Assembly: GCF_006265175.1 (NCBI RefSeq)
Contig: NZ_VDCQ01000055.1
Coordinates: 1-34,634 of the forward strand
Direction of reading: 5' to 3'
DNA: 34,634 nt
From: Paenibacillus hemerocallicola
GTDB lineage: Bacteria; Bacillota; Bacilli; Paenibacillales; NBRC-103111
Position numbers and translations under genes: made by a program. Within the stretch, counting starts at the first letter, position 1. Each line of letters starts with the position of its first letter. This document shows, piece by piece, positions 25,764 to 33,957 of this stretch. Under the pieces are notes generated by a model. It made no database searches. It had not been told where the DNA came from and saw only the letters and a list, made by a program, of their open reading frames with translations.

Positions 25764-27191
25764 CTACATAAACTTCCGGTGCTGCTTCTTGCCGTCGAAC
25801 GTGAACAGGACGCTTTTGTCCTCGATGACGGTTTCGAGGTGGACGGTCCGGCCCCACAGCTTATGCACGTACGGTATCGTCTTCTCCAAATATTTGATAT
25901 CGAGCTCGATGCCTTCGAACGAATGCTTCAGGTACAGCTCGCCGTTGTTCGTGTGGTTGCCGTCCTGAACATGAAGGACGGGGAAGCCGCCGTTAATGCG
26001 GGAGTAGACGAGTTGGTCGCGCACGGACTCCCATGCTTTCTCGGTAATTTTCCACTCGGGGCCCTTTTTCTCGAAAACATACAAATCCAAATCGTCGACG
26101 AGCTCCTTCGTCAAATAGTTGCGGATAAACGACGTGTCGGAATCGAATTCGCGCACCTCGAACATTTTCTCTCTTCCGCGTCCCGGCTGGCGGCCGAACC
26201 GCCGCATATCCTCCTCGGACGGTTTGTCCCAGCGTTTCTCGATGTCCTCGAATATTTTCAGACCCAAATAATACGGGTTCAGGCTGTGCCGCGACGGCTG
26301 CACGACCCCGCTGTTCAGCTTGGCGTATTCGATCGTTTCCTCGCTGGTCAGATCGAGCTCCCGTACGATACGCTGATGCCAGTAGGACGCCCACCCTTCA
26401 TTCATGATCTTCGTTTCCATCTGCGGCCAGAAGTACAGCATTTCGTCGCGCAGCATCGTCAGGATATCCCGCTGCCAGTCTTCGAGAATCGGCGAATGCG
26501 CCTCGAGAAAGTGGAGCAGATCTTTTTCCGGACGGGACGGAAACTTCCTGGACGTTTCTTCGGCCGGTTTCTCGTCGGCGTTTTTGTCGAGATCCCACAA
26601 GTCCTCATAGCCGGTTTGGCCCACCGGGGTCTTTCTCGCTTTGCTCCTGGCGTCGGCGTCGCGACGTTCCTTATCCCCGTAGTACGGTTTCGTCAGAGTC
26701 GGATCTACATGCTCCTGAATGGCCAGTACCGCATCCAGAAACGTCTCTACCGCTTCCGTTCCATGGACGAGCTCATAGTGGCGTACCCGTTCCGCCGTTG
26801 CCGACATGCTCTCGACCATATTCCGGTTCGTCTTGGAAAACCGTGCATTGTTTTTGAAAAAATCGCAGTGGGCGAGCACGTGCGCGACGATCAGTTTATT
26901 CTGGATGAGCGAGTTGCCGTCGAGCAGGAAGGCGTAGCACGGATTCGAGTTGATGACGAGCTCGTATATTTTGCTCAGCCCGAAATCGTATTGCATTTTC
27001 ATGCGGTGGAACGTTTTGCCGAAGCTCCAATGGCTGAACCGGGTCGGCATGCCGTAAGCCCCGAACGTATAAATAATGTCGGAGGGGCATATTTCATACC
27101 GCATCGGGTAGAAGTCAAGGCCGAATCCTTGCGCGATTTCCGTAATTTCGTCGATGGCCCGCTCCAGCTGTTTCATTTCATCCGGATGCAT
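25764..27191 (-). CDS. spoVR: SpoVR-family protein
   Basis: 475 residues, matching the family (468 in B. subtilis). Characteristic stretches are [78 protein letters not shown] and [11 protein letters not shown]. In B. subtilis SpoVR takes part in spore cortex formation; in other bacteria it is co-inherited with the kinase PrkA and YhbH/YeaH. The biochemical activity is not known. Start: ATG 27191, 7 bp after the stop of the upstream yhbH gene. The ribosome site AAGGAGGGG (27203-27211) overlaps the end of yhbH, so the two are translationally linked. ATG 27176 is a possible later start. Confidence 0.95.
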   Translation of the reverse strand: MHPDEMKQLERAIDEITEIAQGFGLDFYPMRYEICPSDIIYTFGAYGMPTRFSHWSFGKTFHRMKMQYDFGLSKIYELVINSNPCYAFLLDGNSLIQNKLIVAHVLAHCDFFKNNARFSKTNRNMVESMSATAERVRHYELVHGTEAVETFLDAVLAIQEHVDPTLTKPYYGDKERRDADARSKARKTPVGQTGYEDLWDLDKNADEKPAEETSRKFPSRPEKDLLHFLEAHSPILEDWQRDILTMLRDEMLYFWPQMETKIMNEGWASYWHQRIVRELDLTSEETIEYAKLNSGVVQPSRHSLNPYYLGLKIFEDIEKRWDKPSEEDMRRFGRQPGRGREKMFEVREFDSDTSFIRNYLTKELVDDLDLYVFEKKGPEWKITEKAWESVRDQLVYSRINGGFPVLHVQDGNHTNNGELYLKHSFEGIELDIKYLEKTIPYVHKLWGRTVHLETVIEDKSVLFTFDGKKQHRKFM

Positions 27192-27198
27192 GTCGTTC

Positions 27199-28344
27199 TC
27201 ACCCCTCCTTCGGTTTTGTGAAAAATGTTTTCAGCGCTTTGTACACTTCGCCCTTCTCGCGGATGACGCAATGCTGGAAACGGGGATATTGGATGTGGCG
27301 GTAGGCGGACATGAGCGTGCTGCTCCGGTTGTATTGGTTCACCTCGCCGTAGCCGAACATGTTGCACCGCTCCAGCAGCTTCTCGATCAGCTTGACGCAC
27401 CGTTCGTTGTCGGAGGTCAAATTGTCGCCGTCGGAGAAATGGAACGGATAAATGTTGTAATGGGACGAAGGGTAGCGTCTGTCGATAATTTCGAGCGCCT
27501 TCTGGTAGGCCGAGGAGCAGATCGTTCCGCCGCTTTCCCCTTTGGTGAAAAACTCTTCCTCGGTCACTTCCTTCGCTTCCGTATGGTGGGCGATGAACAC
27601 GATCTCGACCTTCTCGTATTTCGTCCGCAAAAAACGGGTCATCCAGAAGAAGAAGCTTCTGGCGATAAACTTCTCGAAGCTGCCCATCGAACCGGACGTG
27701 TCCATCATCGCGAGGATGAGCGCGTTCGAGTGGGGAACGACGACTTCCTCCCACGTTTTGAACCTCAGATCGTCCGGGGAAATGTGGTGGATGCCCGGCG
27801 CTCCCGAATTGGCGTTGCGGCGCAGGTTCTCGAGTATGGTCCGTTTTTTGTCGATATTGGACATGATCCCCTTCTTGCGGATGTCGTTGAATTGGATTTC
27901 CTGAACTTCCAGGTTGTCTTTCTGCTTCTGCTCCATGTAAGGCAGCTCCAGCTCCTCGAACAGCATCGACTGAAGCTCTTCCATGCTGACCTCGGCCTCG
28001 AAATAATCTTCGCCGGGCTGGTCTCCGGCCCCTTCACCTTTGCCCGGATTCGCCGCGGACGGATCGACGCCGAGCACGTCGCCTACCTGACTGTCTCCGT
28101 CGCCCTGTCCGACATGCTTGCTTTTATTGTGGTTGAAGCGGAACCGGAATTCGTCCAGGCTGCGGATAGGAACCTTTATAATTTGCTTGTTGTGGGACGT
28201 GACGATATTTTCTTCCGTGACGAGATCGGGCAAGTTTTGCTTGATCGCTTCGCGCACTTTTTGCTGGTGGCGGGTTTGGTCCTGGTACCCTTTGCGGTGT
28301 AGCGACCAGTCTTCCCGGGATACGATAAACAGCGGCTTTGACAT
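27199..28344 (-). CDS. yhbH: YhbH / YeaH family (DUF444) sporulation protein
   Basis: 381 residues. It begins [23 protein letters not shown], typical of YhbH, and has a charged, flexible middle ([17 protein letters not shown]). The C-terminal half is von Willebrand A-like: [20 protein letters not shown] carries the metal-site motif DxSxS, followed by [12 protein letters not shown] and [17 protein letters not shown]. The partners are SpoVR (just downstream) and usually PrkA, which is not in this window. Start: ATG 28344 with AGGAGGT (28353-28359), 8 nt upstream; the upstream extension to 28440 has no support. Sporulation-phase expression is expected from B. subtilis; no sigma-E promoter could be assigned with certainty. 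Confidence 0.95.
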   Translation of the reverse strand: MSKPLFIVSREDWSLHRKGYQDQTRHQQKVREAIKQNLPDLVTEENIVTSHNKQIIKVPIRSLDEFRFRFNHNKSKHVGQGDGDSQVGDVLGVDPSAANPGKGEGAGDQPGEDYFEAEVSMEELQSMLFEELELPYMEQKQKDNLEVQEIQFNDIRKKGIMSNIDKKRTILENLRRNANSGAPGIHHISPDDLRFKTWEEVVVPHSNALILAMMDTSGSMGSFEKFIARSFFFWMTRFLRTKYEKVEIVFIAHHTEAKEVTEEEFFTKGESGGTICSSAYQKALEIIDRRYPSSHYNIYPFHFSDGDNLTSDNERCVKLIEKLLERCNMFGYGEVNQYNRSSTLMSAYRHIQYPRFQHCVIREKGEVYKALKTFFTKPKEG

Positions 28345-28603
28345 GATGCGGCACCTCCTATATAGTGTTTTACGCCCGGCGCGGTGCTGCGCTCGGACTG
28401 TCACGGATATCGGGCAACGTAAAAAAGAGCTTGTTATCAAATATATTCAAGCGGGCAATGGATATGTGAATGGGACAAGGAACGATTTTTGGCCGGAGAG
28501 GGACGAACGGTCTGGGAGGCAGCGGGAGGATTCACCGGAATGATGTCGGTTGCGTACGGAAATGTCCTTGCTCGGTTCAAGAAGCGTAGCGTTCCGAACA
28601 GAA

Positions 28604-28627
28604 AAAGCCCCTCGGATAGGGGGCTTT
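28604..28627 (-). terminator. hairpin with T tail on the minus strand
   Basis: AAAGCCCC-loop-GGGGCTTT (8-bp stem). On the minus strand it ends in TTTTTCTG, so it best fits leftward transcription; rightward it is followed by TATGG only. It sits immediately upstream of the -10 box at 28632. Confidence 0.55.
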
Positions 28628-28628
28628 A

Positions 28629-28798
28629 TGGTATAATATGGGTCGTACGGGCGGCGGCGTTCCTCCGGAAAGGGGGAGTGCTATGGACTTTTCGCTGCAA
28701 GAAGTGGATCATGCTCGGAATGTTTCTCCTGGCGCTTCTCGCTTACTTGAAACGAAGATAACCCGCCCAGGTTAGCTGCCAAGGGAACGGGTTATTTT
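28629..28798 (+). other. putative small transcript (promoter, short ORF, terminator)
   Basis: TGGTATAAT (28629-28637) is a perfect extended -10. The stem ATAACCCG/CGGGTTAT (28758-28795) with TTATTTT ends the unit about 160 nt later. Inside, after AAGGGGGAG (28670-28678), two short ORFs are possible. ATG 28683-28775 gives 30 residues, starting MDFSLQEVDHARN. GTG 28678-28761 gives 27 residues with a membrane-type core, KKWIMLGMFLLALLAYLKRR. The second reads like a small membrane protein but its start is tight against the ribosome site. It could also be a small RNA. Rest of 28345-28963: nothing else recognised. Confidence 0.4.
28758..28798 (+). terminator. terminator of the small transcript
   Basis: ATAACCCG and CGGGTTAT arms (8 bp), extended by CCC/GGG inside with a small bulge, followed by TTTTCT. 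Confidence 0.6.
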
Positions 28799-28963
28799 CT
28801 CATGCCGTTAGTTGCGCGGGAGGAACCTCGCCCAAGTGTTGTGCAGGGAGTCGGCGGCAACCGGCTCCTGTTTTCTATTTTTATGATATCATGGGATAAC
28901 TATACGCTCAACATGCGTAATGAATGCCGGAATAGCAGAGAAAATGATGCAGAGAGGTCCAAG

Positions 28964-29275
28964 ATGAGCAAACAGAAAGCCAAAGATGAGGCTTGGGCGG
29001 ATGCCAAAAAACGATGCCGTTTAAACGACGAGGATATACGCATGGCGAAAGAGCTGGGGATGACGCCGAAAAGCTTGACGAAAAATATTCCGTCTCCCTC
29101 CGAGCAGTGGAAAGCTCCCGTCCGCGAATGGATCAGGGATTTGCATGCGGAAAAATTCGGCGACAGACGCCCTGCCGGAGAGGCCGCACCCGTCCAGATC
29201 GCGAAAAAGCGCAGCGTGGTCAAGCAACGGGGAAATTCGACTCCGCCTGCGGGGGACGAAGAACTGCCATTTTAG
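28964..29275 (+). CDS. conserved small Bacillales protein of unknown function
   Basis: 103 residues, very charged, no signal or membrane segment. The stretch DEAWADAKKRCRLNDEDIRM and MAKELGMTPKSLTKNIPSPSEQWKAPV looks like a conserved small cytoplasmic protein family that I recall from Bacillales genomes; no function is known to me. The C terminus is basic and disordered, ending DEELPF. Start: ATG 28964 with GAGAGGT at 28952-28958; the longer ORF from 28802 has no ribosome site. It is likely monocistronic. Confidence 0.8.
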   Translation: MSKQKAKDEAWADAKKRCRLNDEDIRMAKELGMTPKSLTKNIPSPSEQWKAPVREWIRDLHAEKFGDRRPAGEAAPVQIAKKRSVVKQRGNSTPPAGDEELPF

Positions 29276-29355
29276 ACGAAAGAAAACTGCGGGCAGCGGC
29301 CGTATGCTGCTTGCCTCGAAGGGAAGAGCTTAATAAAAGAAAGGAGACGAACCGC

Positions 29356-29625
29356 GTGTTGATTGGCGCCACGCTCCCCAAGCAGGAAATCAAGCGGCTC
29401 TGCGGGGAGGAAGTCCGGAAGTTCGAAAGCCTTCAATGCCATCGGCGGGATGGAATTGAAGGCTTTTCGTTCGGCGGGTTATGTCGATTGCTCCGCTATC
29501 TTGCCAACTGCTCGGCGACGGCTTTATCCGCCCGCTCGTTCGCCTCGCGCAGCACCGTGTTCACGTCTTTGCCCTTCAGATGCTCGTTAATGGCCTTGCT
29601 CATCTCGATGACGCCCAAGCCGTAA
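29356..29625 (+). other. doubtful ORF with good ribosome site, antisense at its end
   Basis: AAGGAG (29341-29346) stands 9 nt before GTG 29356, opening VLIGATLPKQEIKRLCGEEV and FESLQCHRRDGIEGFSF. The frame then runs through a perfect 12-bp terminator stem and 130 bp into the opposite-strand binding-protein gene, stopping at 29625. The first 40 codons look protein-like; the rest does not. It may be the surviving 5' end of a lost gene. I do not recognise it. Confidence 0.25.
29426..29467. terminator. bidirectional terminator
   Basis: AAAGCCTTCAAT and ATTGAAGGCTTT form a perfect 12-bp stem around 17 nt, with TTT/AAA tails. It lies just after the stop (29496) of the minus-strand binding-protein gene and terminates that operon. 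Confidence 0.85.
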
Positions 29626-30824
29626 TAAGGCGAAGCTTGCTGCATGTCGGCGTAGGAATCGAACACGAGCGCTTTCGAGTTTTTGCCCGCAAAGCTCGGA
29701 ATATCTTTGCCGAAATGCTCCATGATCGGCTGCGCGTCTCTTAGCGACGGCATATAGCCCAAGTTTCTGGCCGCCCATTCCTGATACTCGTTGGAGGTAA
29801 GGTAATTCAACACTTGGAATGCCGCATCGCGGTTTTTGCTCAGTTTCGTAATCGAAGCGAACGTCGGATTGGGCGACGGGCCGACGCCTTTCTTGTCGGG
29901 GAAGACGGGATATTTCGCCAGATCCCAGTTTTTGAGCGCATCGGCGGTCATCTTGATCAGCCCGTCCGCGTCCATATACATCGCTACGGTCTGGTCTTTC
30001 AGAAACCAGTCGCGCATGCCCCCCAGGCTGTAAGCGTTGTTCGGCGGCTCGTTGCCGGGAATGGACCAGATGCGGGCCGCGTTCTCGAACACTCTTTTTA
30101 TTTGGTCGTTATTCGTCAGCTGCGCTTTATTCGTGGACGTATTGAAGTAGAGCGCGGACAGCTGGTTCCAGCCGACGATATGCTCCCATGCGAACATGAG
30201 TCCCTTGTACGCGACGCCGCCGTCCGTCCGCGTCATTTTGCGGGCCAGCTCGTATACTTCGTCCCACGTCATATTGTCCGCAGGGTAGGCTGTGCCGAAC
30301 TTGTCGAATAGGTCTTTGTTGTACAGAAAGACAAGCGTTCCGATATTGATCGGGAAGCCGTAAACTTGGCCGTCCGACAGCTTCTTCTGCATGTCGATCG
30401 GCGTCGCCTGCAGCCGGTTGAGGTCGTATTTGTTTTTGGCGATCAGGTCGTTTATGCTGTTCTCCAGCTTATAAGAGGTTAAATAAGTGGGCATGCCGCT
30501 AGCCGATGTGAACAAAAGGTCGAGCTGCGGATTCGTGGCGATCAGATCTCCGAAATTGGTTCCCGTTGTCGAGATATACTGAAACGTGTACTTCGGAAAT
30601 GCTGTGCGGAGCTGAGCCCCGTAGCGGATGTTGAACTGCTCCTCCGACAAGCCGGGCTGCGTAAGAGTCAGCGTCGTCGGCGTGTCGACGATCGTCCTTG
30701 CGTCCGATGCGGCGTCCCCGGATTTGCCTTCGTTGCCGGGGGCGGAAGCGGAATCTTTGCCGGAGCAGGCGGTCAGCATCAGGCAGACGGACAGTAGCGA
30801 GAAAGTCGTTTTTTTGGATAACAT
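29496..30824 (-). CDS. orphan ABC transporter solute-binding lipoprotein
   Basis: 442 residues. The lipoprotein signal ends in LTAC with Cys20, followed by a Ser/Ala/Gly-rich tether. The mature part is a type-1 extracellular binding protein (SBP_bac_1-like: FPINIGTLVFLYNKDLFDKF, MTWDEVYELARKMT, NYLTSNEYQEWAARNLGYMP). It should capture a sugar or other small ligand at the cell surface. No permease lies next to it, so it either uses permeases encoded elsewhere or serves as a sensor subunit. Start: ATG 30824 with AAGGAGG (30833-30839), 8 nt upstream; ATG 30842 is less favoured. It follows the BNR/sialidase-like gene by 51 bp on the same strand, with no terminator between, so they form one operon. 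Confidence 0.92.
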   Translation of the reverse strand: MLSKKTTFSLLSVCLMLTACSGKDSASAPGNEGKSGDAASDARTIVDTPTTLTLTQPGLSEEQFNIRYGAQLRTAFPKYTFQYISTTGTNFGDLIATNPQLDLLFTSASGMPTYLTSYKLENSINDLIAKNKYDLNRLQATPIDMQKKLSDGQVYGFPINIGTLVFLYNKDLFDKFGTAYPADNMTWDEVYELARKMTRTDGGVAYKGLMFAWEHIVGWNQLSALYFNTSTNKAQLTNNDQIKRVFENAARIWSIPGNEPPNNAYSLGGMRDWFLKDQTVAMYMDADGLIKMTADALKNWDLAKYPVFPDKKGVGPSPNPTFASITKLSKNRDAAFQVLNYLTSNEYQEWAARNLGYMPSLRDAQPIMEHFGKDIPSFAGKNSKALVFDSYADMQQASPYYGLGVIEMSKAINEHLKGKDVNTVLREANERADKAVAEQLAR

Positions 30825-30875
30825 GCGGCGTGCCTCCTTCATGGAAAGGGATTGACGGACTTTGTTTGTCCGAGA

Positions 30876-32168
30876 TCAGTCGCGCAACACAATTTCGTAT
30901 TTGTTGATCACGCTTTCAAAGCTGTGCAGGTCGGCACGGAACGGCGCATGCACGACGATTTTGGATTCGGCGGCATCGAGATAGGAGTGATGGTTGGAAT
31001 AATCGACAGGGTACCGCGCCGCTTCGACTTCCTGCTGAGCGATATGCCAGGCGCGCCTCGTATCGATTACGGTTACGCTGTCTCTGAGTATCGAGAGCGT
31101 ATCCGTGTCCAAGCGGGCGATGCATAGCGGATAGCGCGGCAAGTTGCCGTTCGGATTGTCGCCGGTAATAATGCCGACAAAATAAATCCGTCCTTGCTTG
31201 TCCAAAACGAGATCGGGACACGAGGAAGAGGAATACATCGGCTGCCCGTCCTCGTAGGCCAGACGGACCGGCCGGCTCCACGTCCGTCCTTGATCGCGCG
31301 AGACGCTGACGAATTTCGTCCCGAGAATGTCGGGCCGCTTCATATTGCTGCCGCGCAGTATCATGATCAGCGTGCCGTCGTCCGACTCCTGGATGACGGG
31401 CTCGTATACGCCCCGCGTGGACTCCTCGGGAGTCGCTTCCGCATAAGTATCGCACGCTTCCCAATCGTATTGCTGCTTAACGGCGTTCCAACTGCCGAGT
31501 ATGCAACCGGATTTGAAGAACCCCATTCCCGTCGGATTGTAAATATCCCCGTCCGGGCCGACGGTCTGCAATTGAATACCGACGGCAAGTTTGCCTTTGT
31601 TGGGGCCTTCGCCGCGAATTTTGTGCATTTTGAACAAAGAGGTAATCATGTTCACGCCATATGTAACGCCGGGAAACATGCGGTCTTTGTCGTAGCCCTC
31701 GTCGTTCTGGTGCATGTAGATGGCGTCCGTCCAGGTGGCTCCGTTATCGAAGGACAAATAATAATACATCCGTCTTTTCCTGAATAAAGAATGAATTTCC
31801 CCGTTCTCCCATAGCATTTCCGTCACGATCCGGATCATCGCGCCGGCATCTTCGTCATACATGCAGTCGCCGGCCACTTTGCGCATGAAATCCCGACCTT
31901 GGCCGACACGGTAAGGCTTGTCGTACACACCGACCTCCCGCCACGACTTGCCGTTATCCGGGGACACCCGGTACAGAATGCCCTCCCCGCTGTCGGATTT
32001 GCCGAATAGGTTGACGAATTGCAGCAAGTTTCCGCAGCCCGGCCGGGAGGGGTTGCGGGTATAGGCCGTAACGGCATTCAGCAGGGCATAGCCGGTACGC
32101 TCGACCGCACATTCGTGAGCGACAATCCGGGACACATAGTTCCCCATTCCGTCAGCCAATGGATACAC
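30876..32168 (-). CDS. cytoplasmic BNR-repeat / sialidase-like protein
   Basis: 430 residues, no signal peptide. Three Asp-box (BNR) motifs S-x-D-x-G-x-S/T-W are visible: SPDNGKSW (about residue 69), SFDNGATW (about 139) and SRDQGRTW (about 290). These mark a six-bladed beta-propeller of the sialidase superfamily. Catalytic arginines cannot be assigned from sequence alone, so glycosidase activity on an imported substrate is only likely. Start: GTG 32168 has GAGGA 6-7 nt upstream; TTG 32192 would add 8 residues (MRIERGKK) but lacks a good ribosome site. It is the first gene of an operon with the binding lipoprotein, behind a promoter region with palindromes near 32.3 kb and under the IclR gene. 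Confidence 0.8.
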   Translation of the reverse strand: MYPLADGMGNYVSRIVAHECAVERTGYALLNAVTAYTRNPSRPGCGNLLQFVNLFGKSDSGEGILYRVSPDNGKSWREVGVYDKPYRVGQGRDFMRKVAGDCMYDEDAGAMIRIVTEMLWENGEIHSLFRKRRMYYYLSFDNGATWTDAIYMHQNDEGYDKDRMFPGVTYGVNMITSLFKMHKIRGEGPNKGKLAVGIQLQTVGPDGDIYNPTGMGFFKSGCILGSWNAVKQQYDWEACDTYAEATPEESTRGVYEPVIQESDDGTLIMILRGSNMKRPDILGTKFVSVSRDQGRTWSRPVRLAYEDGQPMYSSSSCPDLVLDKQGRIYFVGIITGDNPNGNLPRYPLCIARLDTDTLSILRDSVTVIDTRRAWHIAQQEVEAARYPVDYSNHHSYLDAAESKIVVHAPFRADLHSFESVINKYEIVLRD

Positions 32169-32287
32169 CTTCTTTCCTCGCTCGATTCGCAAAAGTTCGT
32201 TCCCGCTGAAAATGCAAAACGCTCATCCCCCTTTTGTGTTCATAAATCCGGTAATTGCTCCTGTAGCCTCGTACGCTGACCGCAGTT

Positions 32288-32306
32288 CGTCTCGTTGAAA
32301 GAGACG
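32288..32306. promoter_or_regulatory. operator-like site 1, CGTCTC-N7-GAGACG
   Basis: CGTCTCGTTGAAAGAGACG: perfect 6-bp arms with a 7-bp centre, identical in arms to site 2, whose centre lies 46 bp away. Confidence 0.65.
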
Positions 32307-32333
32307 CGATCTCGGTAAATGATTAAAATATAT

Positions 32334-32352
32334 CGTCTCTTACAGTGAGACG
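32334..32352. promoter_or_regulatory. operator-like site 2, CGTCTC-N7-GAGACG
   Basis: CGTCTCTTACAGTGAGACG: the same arms and spacing as site 1 with a different centre, which suggests a conserved protein-binding palindrome. It sits at the likely promoter of the leftward operon. Confidence 0.65.
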
Positions 32353-32353
32353 G

Positions 32354-32372
32354 CGTTTCTTTCAACGATATC
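32354..32372. promoter_or_regulatory. degenerate operator-like site 3
   Basis: CGTTTC-N7-GATATC: the left arm matches 5 of 6, the right arm 3 of 6. Its centre lies 20 bp (two helical turns) from site 2 and its centre sequence is the inverse complement of that of site 1 (TTTCAAC versus GTTGAAA). Confidence 0.35.
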
Positions 32373-32463
32373 CTGAGTATATATTTCTCGCTTTATGGCT
32401 GTCAAGCTTAATGAAGCATCCGCTGCATGAAGAATTCGAATGCCGTCACGGTTTGCGGGACAG

Positions 32464-32497
32464 CAAAAAACCACGCTTTCGTCGTGAAAAGCGTGGT
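32464..32497 (-). terminator. terminator of the IclR gene
   Basis: Minus strand ACCACGCTTTTC, loop, GAAAGCGTGGT then TTTTTGC, 25 bp after the stop at 32523. Confidence 0.85.
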
Positions 32498-32522
32498 AAC
32501 CGATTATGCCGATGCTACTGCT

Positions 32523-33338
32523 TCATGGAGCGTTGATACCGAAAACATCGCCGACATTCACTTTGGGAATATATCCGAGCCTTTCGGAGATGGCGACCGC
32601 GTAGCTTTTTACGACAGCGGCTATTTGCTCCGTTTTGTCCGGGCTGATGATGCGAATATCTCCGCCTACGCTGATGGCGGCCGTAACCCGGTCCGTATGG
32701 TCCCGGAGAGGAGCGGCAACGCAGCGGAAGTTGAGAAGGTTTTCTTCGTCGTCCACGGCATATCCCCGTTCGCGCACCCGCTTCAGTTCGGCGAGGAAGG
32801 CGTCCATATCCTGGATCGACTTGTGCGTTCGCCGCGGGAAGCCATACGCATTCAGCAGATCGGTCACCTGTCGTTCGTCCATCCAGGCGACCAGCACCTT
32901 CCCGAGCGCCGAGGTGCTGAGCGGATTGCGCACGCCTACCGGCGCGTACATGCGGAGGGACTTCGGGGATTCCTGATTTTCCAAATACAGCACGCTGCCT
33001 TGGTTCAAGATGGCCAGATGCGCGGTTTCGCCGATTTTCTCGGCCAGCTCCGGCAGGAAGCGTCTGCCTTGCATAATGAGATTGTTGTTCATATAGACGG
33101 AGCCGAGCTCGAAAGCTTTCGGGCCTACTTGATACTTCCCGGTCTCCGGCAACTGCTCGAGCATTTGAAACGATTGCAGCGTAGCCAGATGACGATGAAC
33201 GACGCTTTTGTGAAGCTTGACCTCACTGGCGATTTCCGTAATGCCGAGCGGCTTTCTTTCCCGTATGAACATTTCGAATATCATCATCGACCGTTCGACC
33301 GATTGCAGCATAAAGTAAGGCGAATTGTCCTTGCTCAT
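32523..33338 (-). CDS. IclR-family transcriptional regulator
   Basis: 271 residues. The N-terminal winged helix (about 10-75) reads LQSVERSMMIFEMFIRERKP and ITEIASEVKLHKSVVHRHLATL. The C-terminal effector domain (about 90-260) holds the usual IclR stretches VGVRNPLSTSALGKVLVAWM, YAVDDEENLLNFRCVAAPLR and VTAAISVGGDIRI. Such proteins bind palindromes and release or activate when a small metabolite binds. It sits upstream of, and on the same strand as, the sialidase-like/binding-protein operon, and the CGTCTC-N7-GAGACG sites between them are its likely targets (inference). Start: ATG 33338 with GAGAGGA just upstream. It has its own promoter (33397-33426) and terminator. Confidence 0.94.
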   Translation of the reverse strand: MSKDNSPYFMLQSVERSMMIFEMFIRERKPLGITEIASEVKLHKSVVHRHLATLQSFQMLEQLPETGKYQVGPKAFELGSVYMNNNLIMQGRRFLPELAEKIGETAHLAILNQGSVLYLENQESPKSLRMYAPVGVRNPLSTSALGKVLVAWMDERQVTDLLNAYGFPRRTHKSIQDMDAFLAELKRVRERGYAVDDEENLLNFRCVAAPLRDHTDRVTAAISVGGDIRIISPDKTEQIAAVVKSYAVAISERLGYIPKVNVGDVFGINAP

Positions 33339-33396
33339 AACATTCCTCTCTCGTGCCGGGGAGTGGGTGCTTCCAGTAAAATCGGCTATTAGTACG

Positions 33397-33426
33397 AGTA
33401 TAGGTCGTCGGTCCGAGCAGTGTCAA
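33397..33426 (-). promoter_or_regulatory. sigma-A promoter of the IclR gene
   Basis: Minus strand: perfect -35 TTGACA (33421-33426), 18-bp spacer, -10 TATACT (33397-33402), 58 bp upstream of the ATG. Confidence 0.7.
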
Positions 33427-33558
33427 GCTTGTGCGACCCGCTGTATCCCGCCGGCCGGACGGCATGGCGCCGTGATCGGAAAGCATATGGGGATATGGAG
33501 CCGTCGACCGCCATCGGCCTAATTTTGTCCGTAATTTGAACAAAAAATGAAAAAGTGG

Positions 33559-33587
33559 TGAACATTTTGCGAATAATATGTTACAAT
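33559..33587 (+). promoter_or_regulatory. sigma-A promoter of the small membrane protein gene
   Basis: -35 TGAACA (33559-33564), 17-bp spacer, -10 TACAAT (33582-33587), 33 bp before the ATG at 33621. Confidence 0.65.
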
Positions 33588-33620
33588 GATCGTAACAATC
33601 ATCCGCAAGGAGTGTTTCTC

Positions 33621-33875
33621 ATGACGACAAAACAAATCGCGATACAACAACAATCGGTTAAAGACGGCAACCGCCTCGCCTCGTTCATGACCGTAGCGGC
33701 TTGGATCGCGCTTGGCATCGGGCTGCTCACTTGTTTGTTCGAGGTAAGCGATTTCTCGGATCGGAATCTCGGTCTGATGGTCGGCATCGGGTTTCTCGTC
33801 GGCAGCGTGCAAATTTATATGATCGGAGCGGCCATCCGGCTGTTTCATCACAACAAGGCGAAGCAAGGCGGCTGA
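33621..33875 (+). CDS. small two-helix membrane protein of unknown function
   Basis: 84 residues. Two hydrophobic segments are clear: about 20-41 (ASFMTVAAWIALGIGLLTCL) and about 50-74 (LGLMVGIGFLVGSVQIYMIG). Both ends are polar and the C terminus is basic (HHNKAKQGG). The layout resembles small conserved inner-membrane proteins of Bacillales; I do not recognise a named family. Start: ATG 33621 with AAGGAG (33607-33612), 8 nt upstream. It has its own promoter and a strong terminator, so it is a complete monocistronic gene. Confidence 0.8.
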   Translation: MTTKQIAIQQQSVKDGNRLASFMTVAAWIALGIGLLTCLFEVSDFSDRNLGLMVGIGFLVGSVQIYMIGAAIRLFHHNKAKQGG

Positions 33876-33906
33876 TGCGTCCTGTCCGGTACGCCTATAT
33901 AGAGGA

Positions 33907-33935
33907 AGAGAAGCCGCGAAGGCTTCTCTTTTTTT
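33907..33935 (+). terminator. terminator of the small membrane protein gene
   Basis: AGAGAAGCC-GCGAA-GGCTTCTCT with seven T: 9-bp perfect stem. Confidence 0.9.
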
Positions 33936-33949
33936 GATCAATATAGAAA

Positions 33950-33957
33950 GTTTAACT
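33950..33957. repeat. left target-site duplication GTTTAACT
   Basis: The 8-bp GTTTAACT directly abuts the left inverted end of the element at 33958 and is repeated identically at 34143-34150. Confidence 0.7.

Larger units (their letters stand above)
32193..32522. other. control region between the IclR gene and the sialidase-like operon
   Basis: No gene. It contains, from right to left, the IclR-gene terminator (32464-32497), three repeated operator-like sites (32288-32372) and AT-rich sequence TATATTTTAAT (minus strand, near 32322-32332) that could supply a -10 box for the leftward operon. No clean -35 was found. Confidence 0.5.

Noticed and set aside
25779-27221. 480-residue plus-strand ORF opposite spoVR
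   Set aside because: Exact antisense shadow of a clear SpoVR gene; no ribosome site or family match.
32427-33392. 321-residue plus-strand ORF opposite the IclR gene
   Set aside because: Shadow of a clear IclR gene; it also runs through that gene's terminator hairpin.
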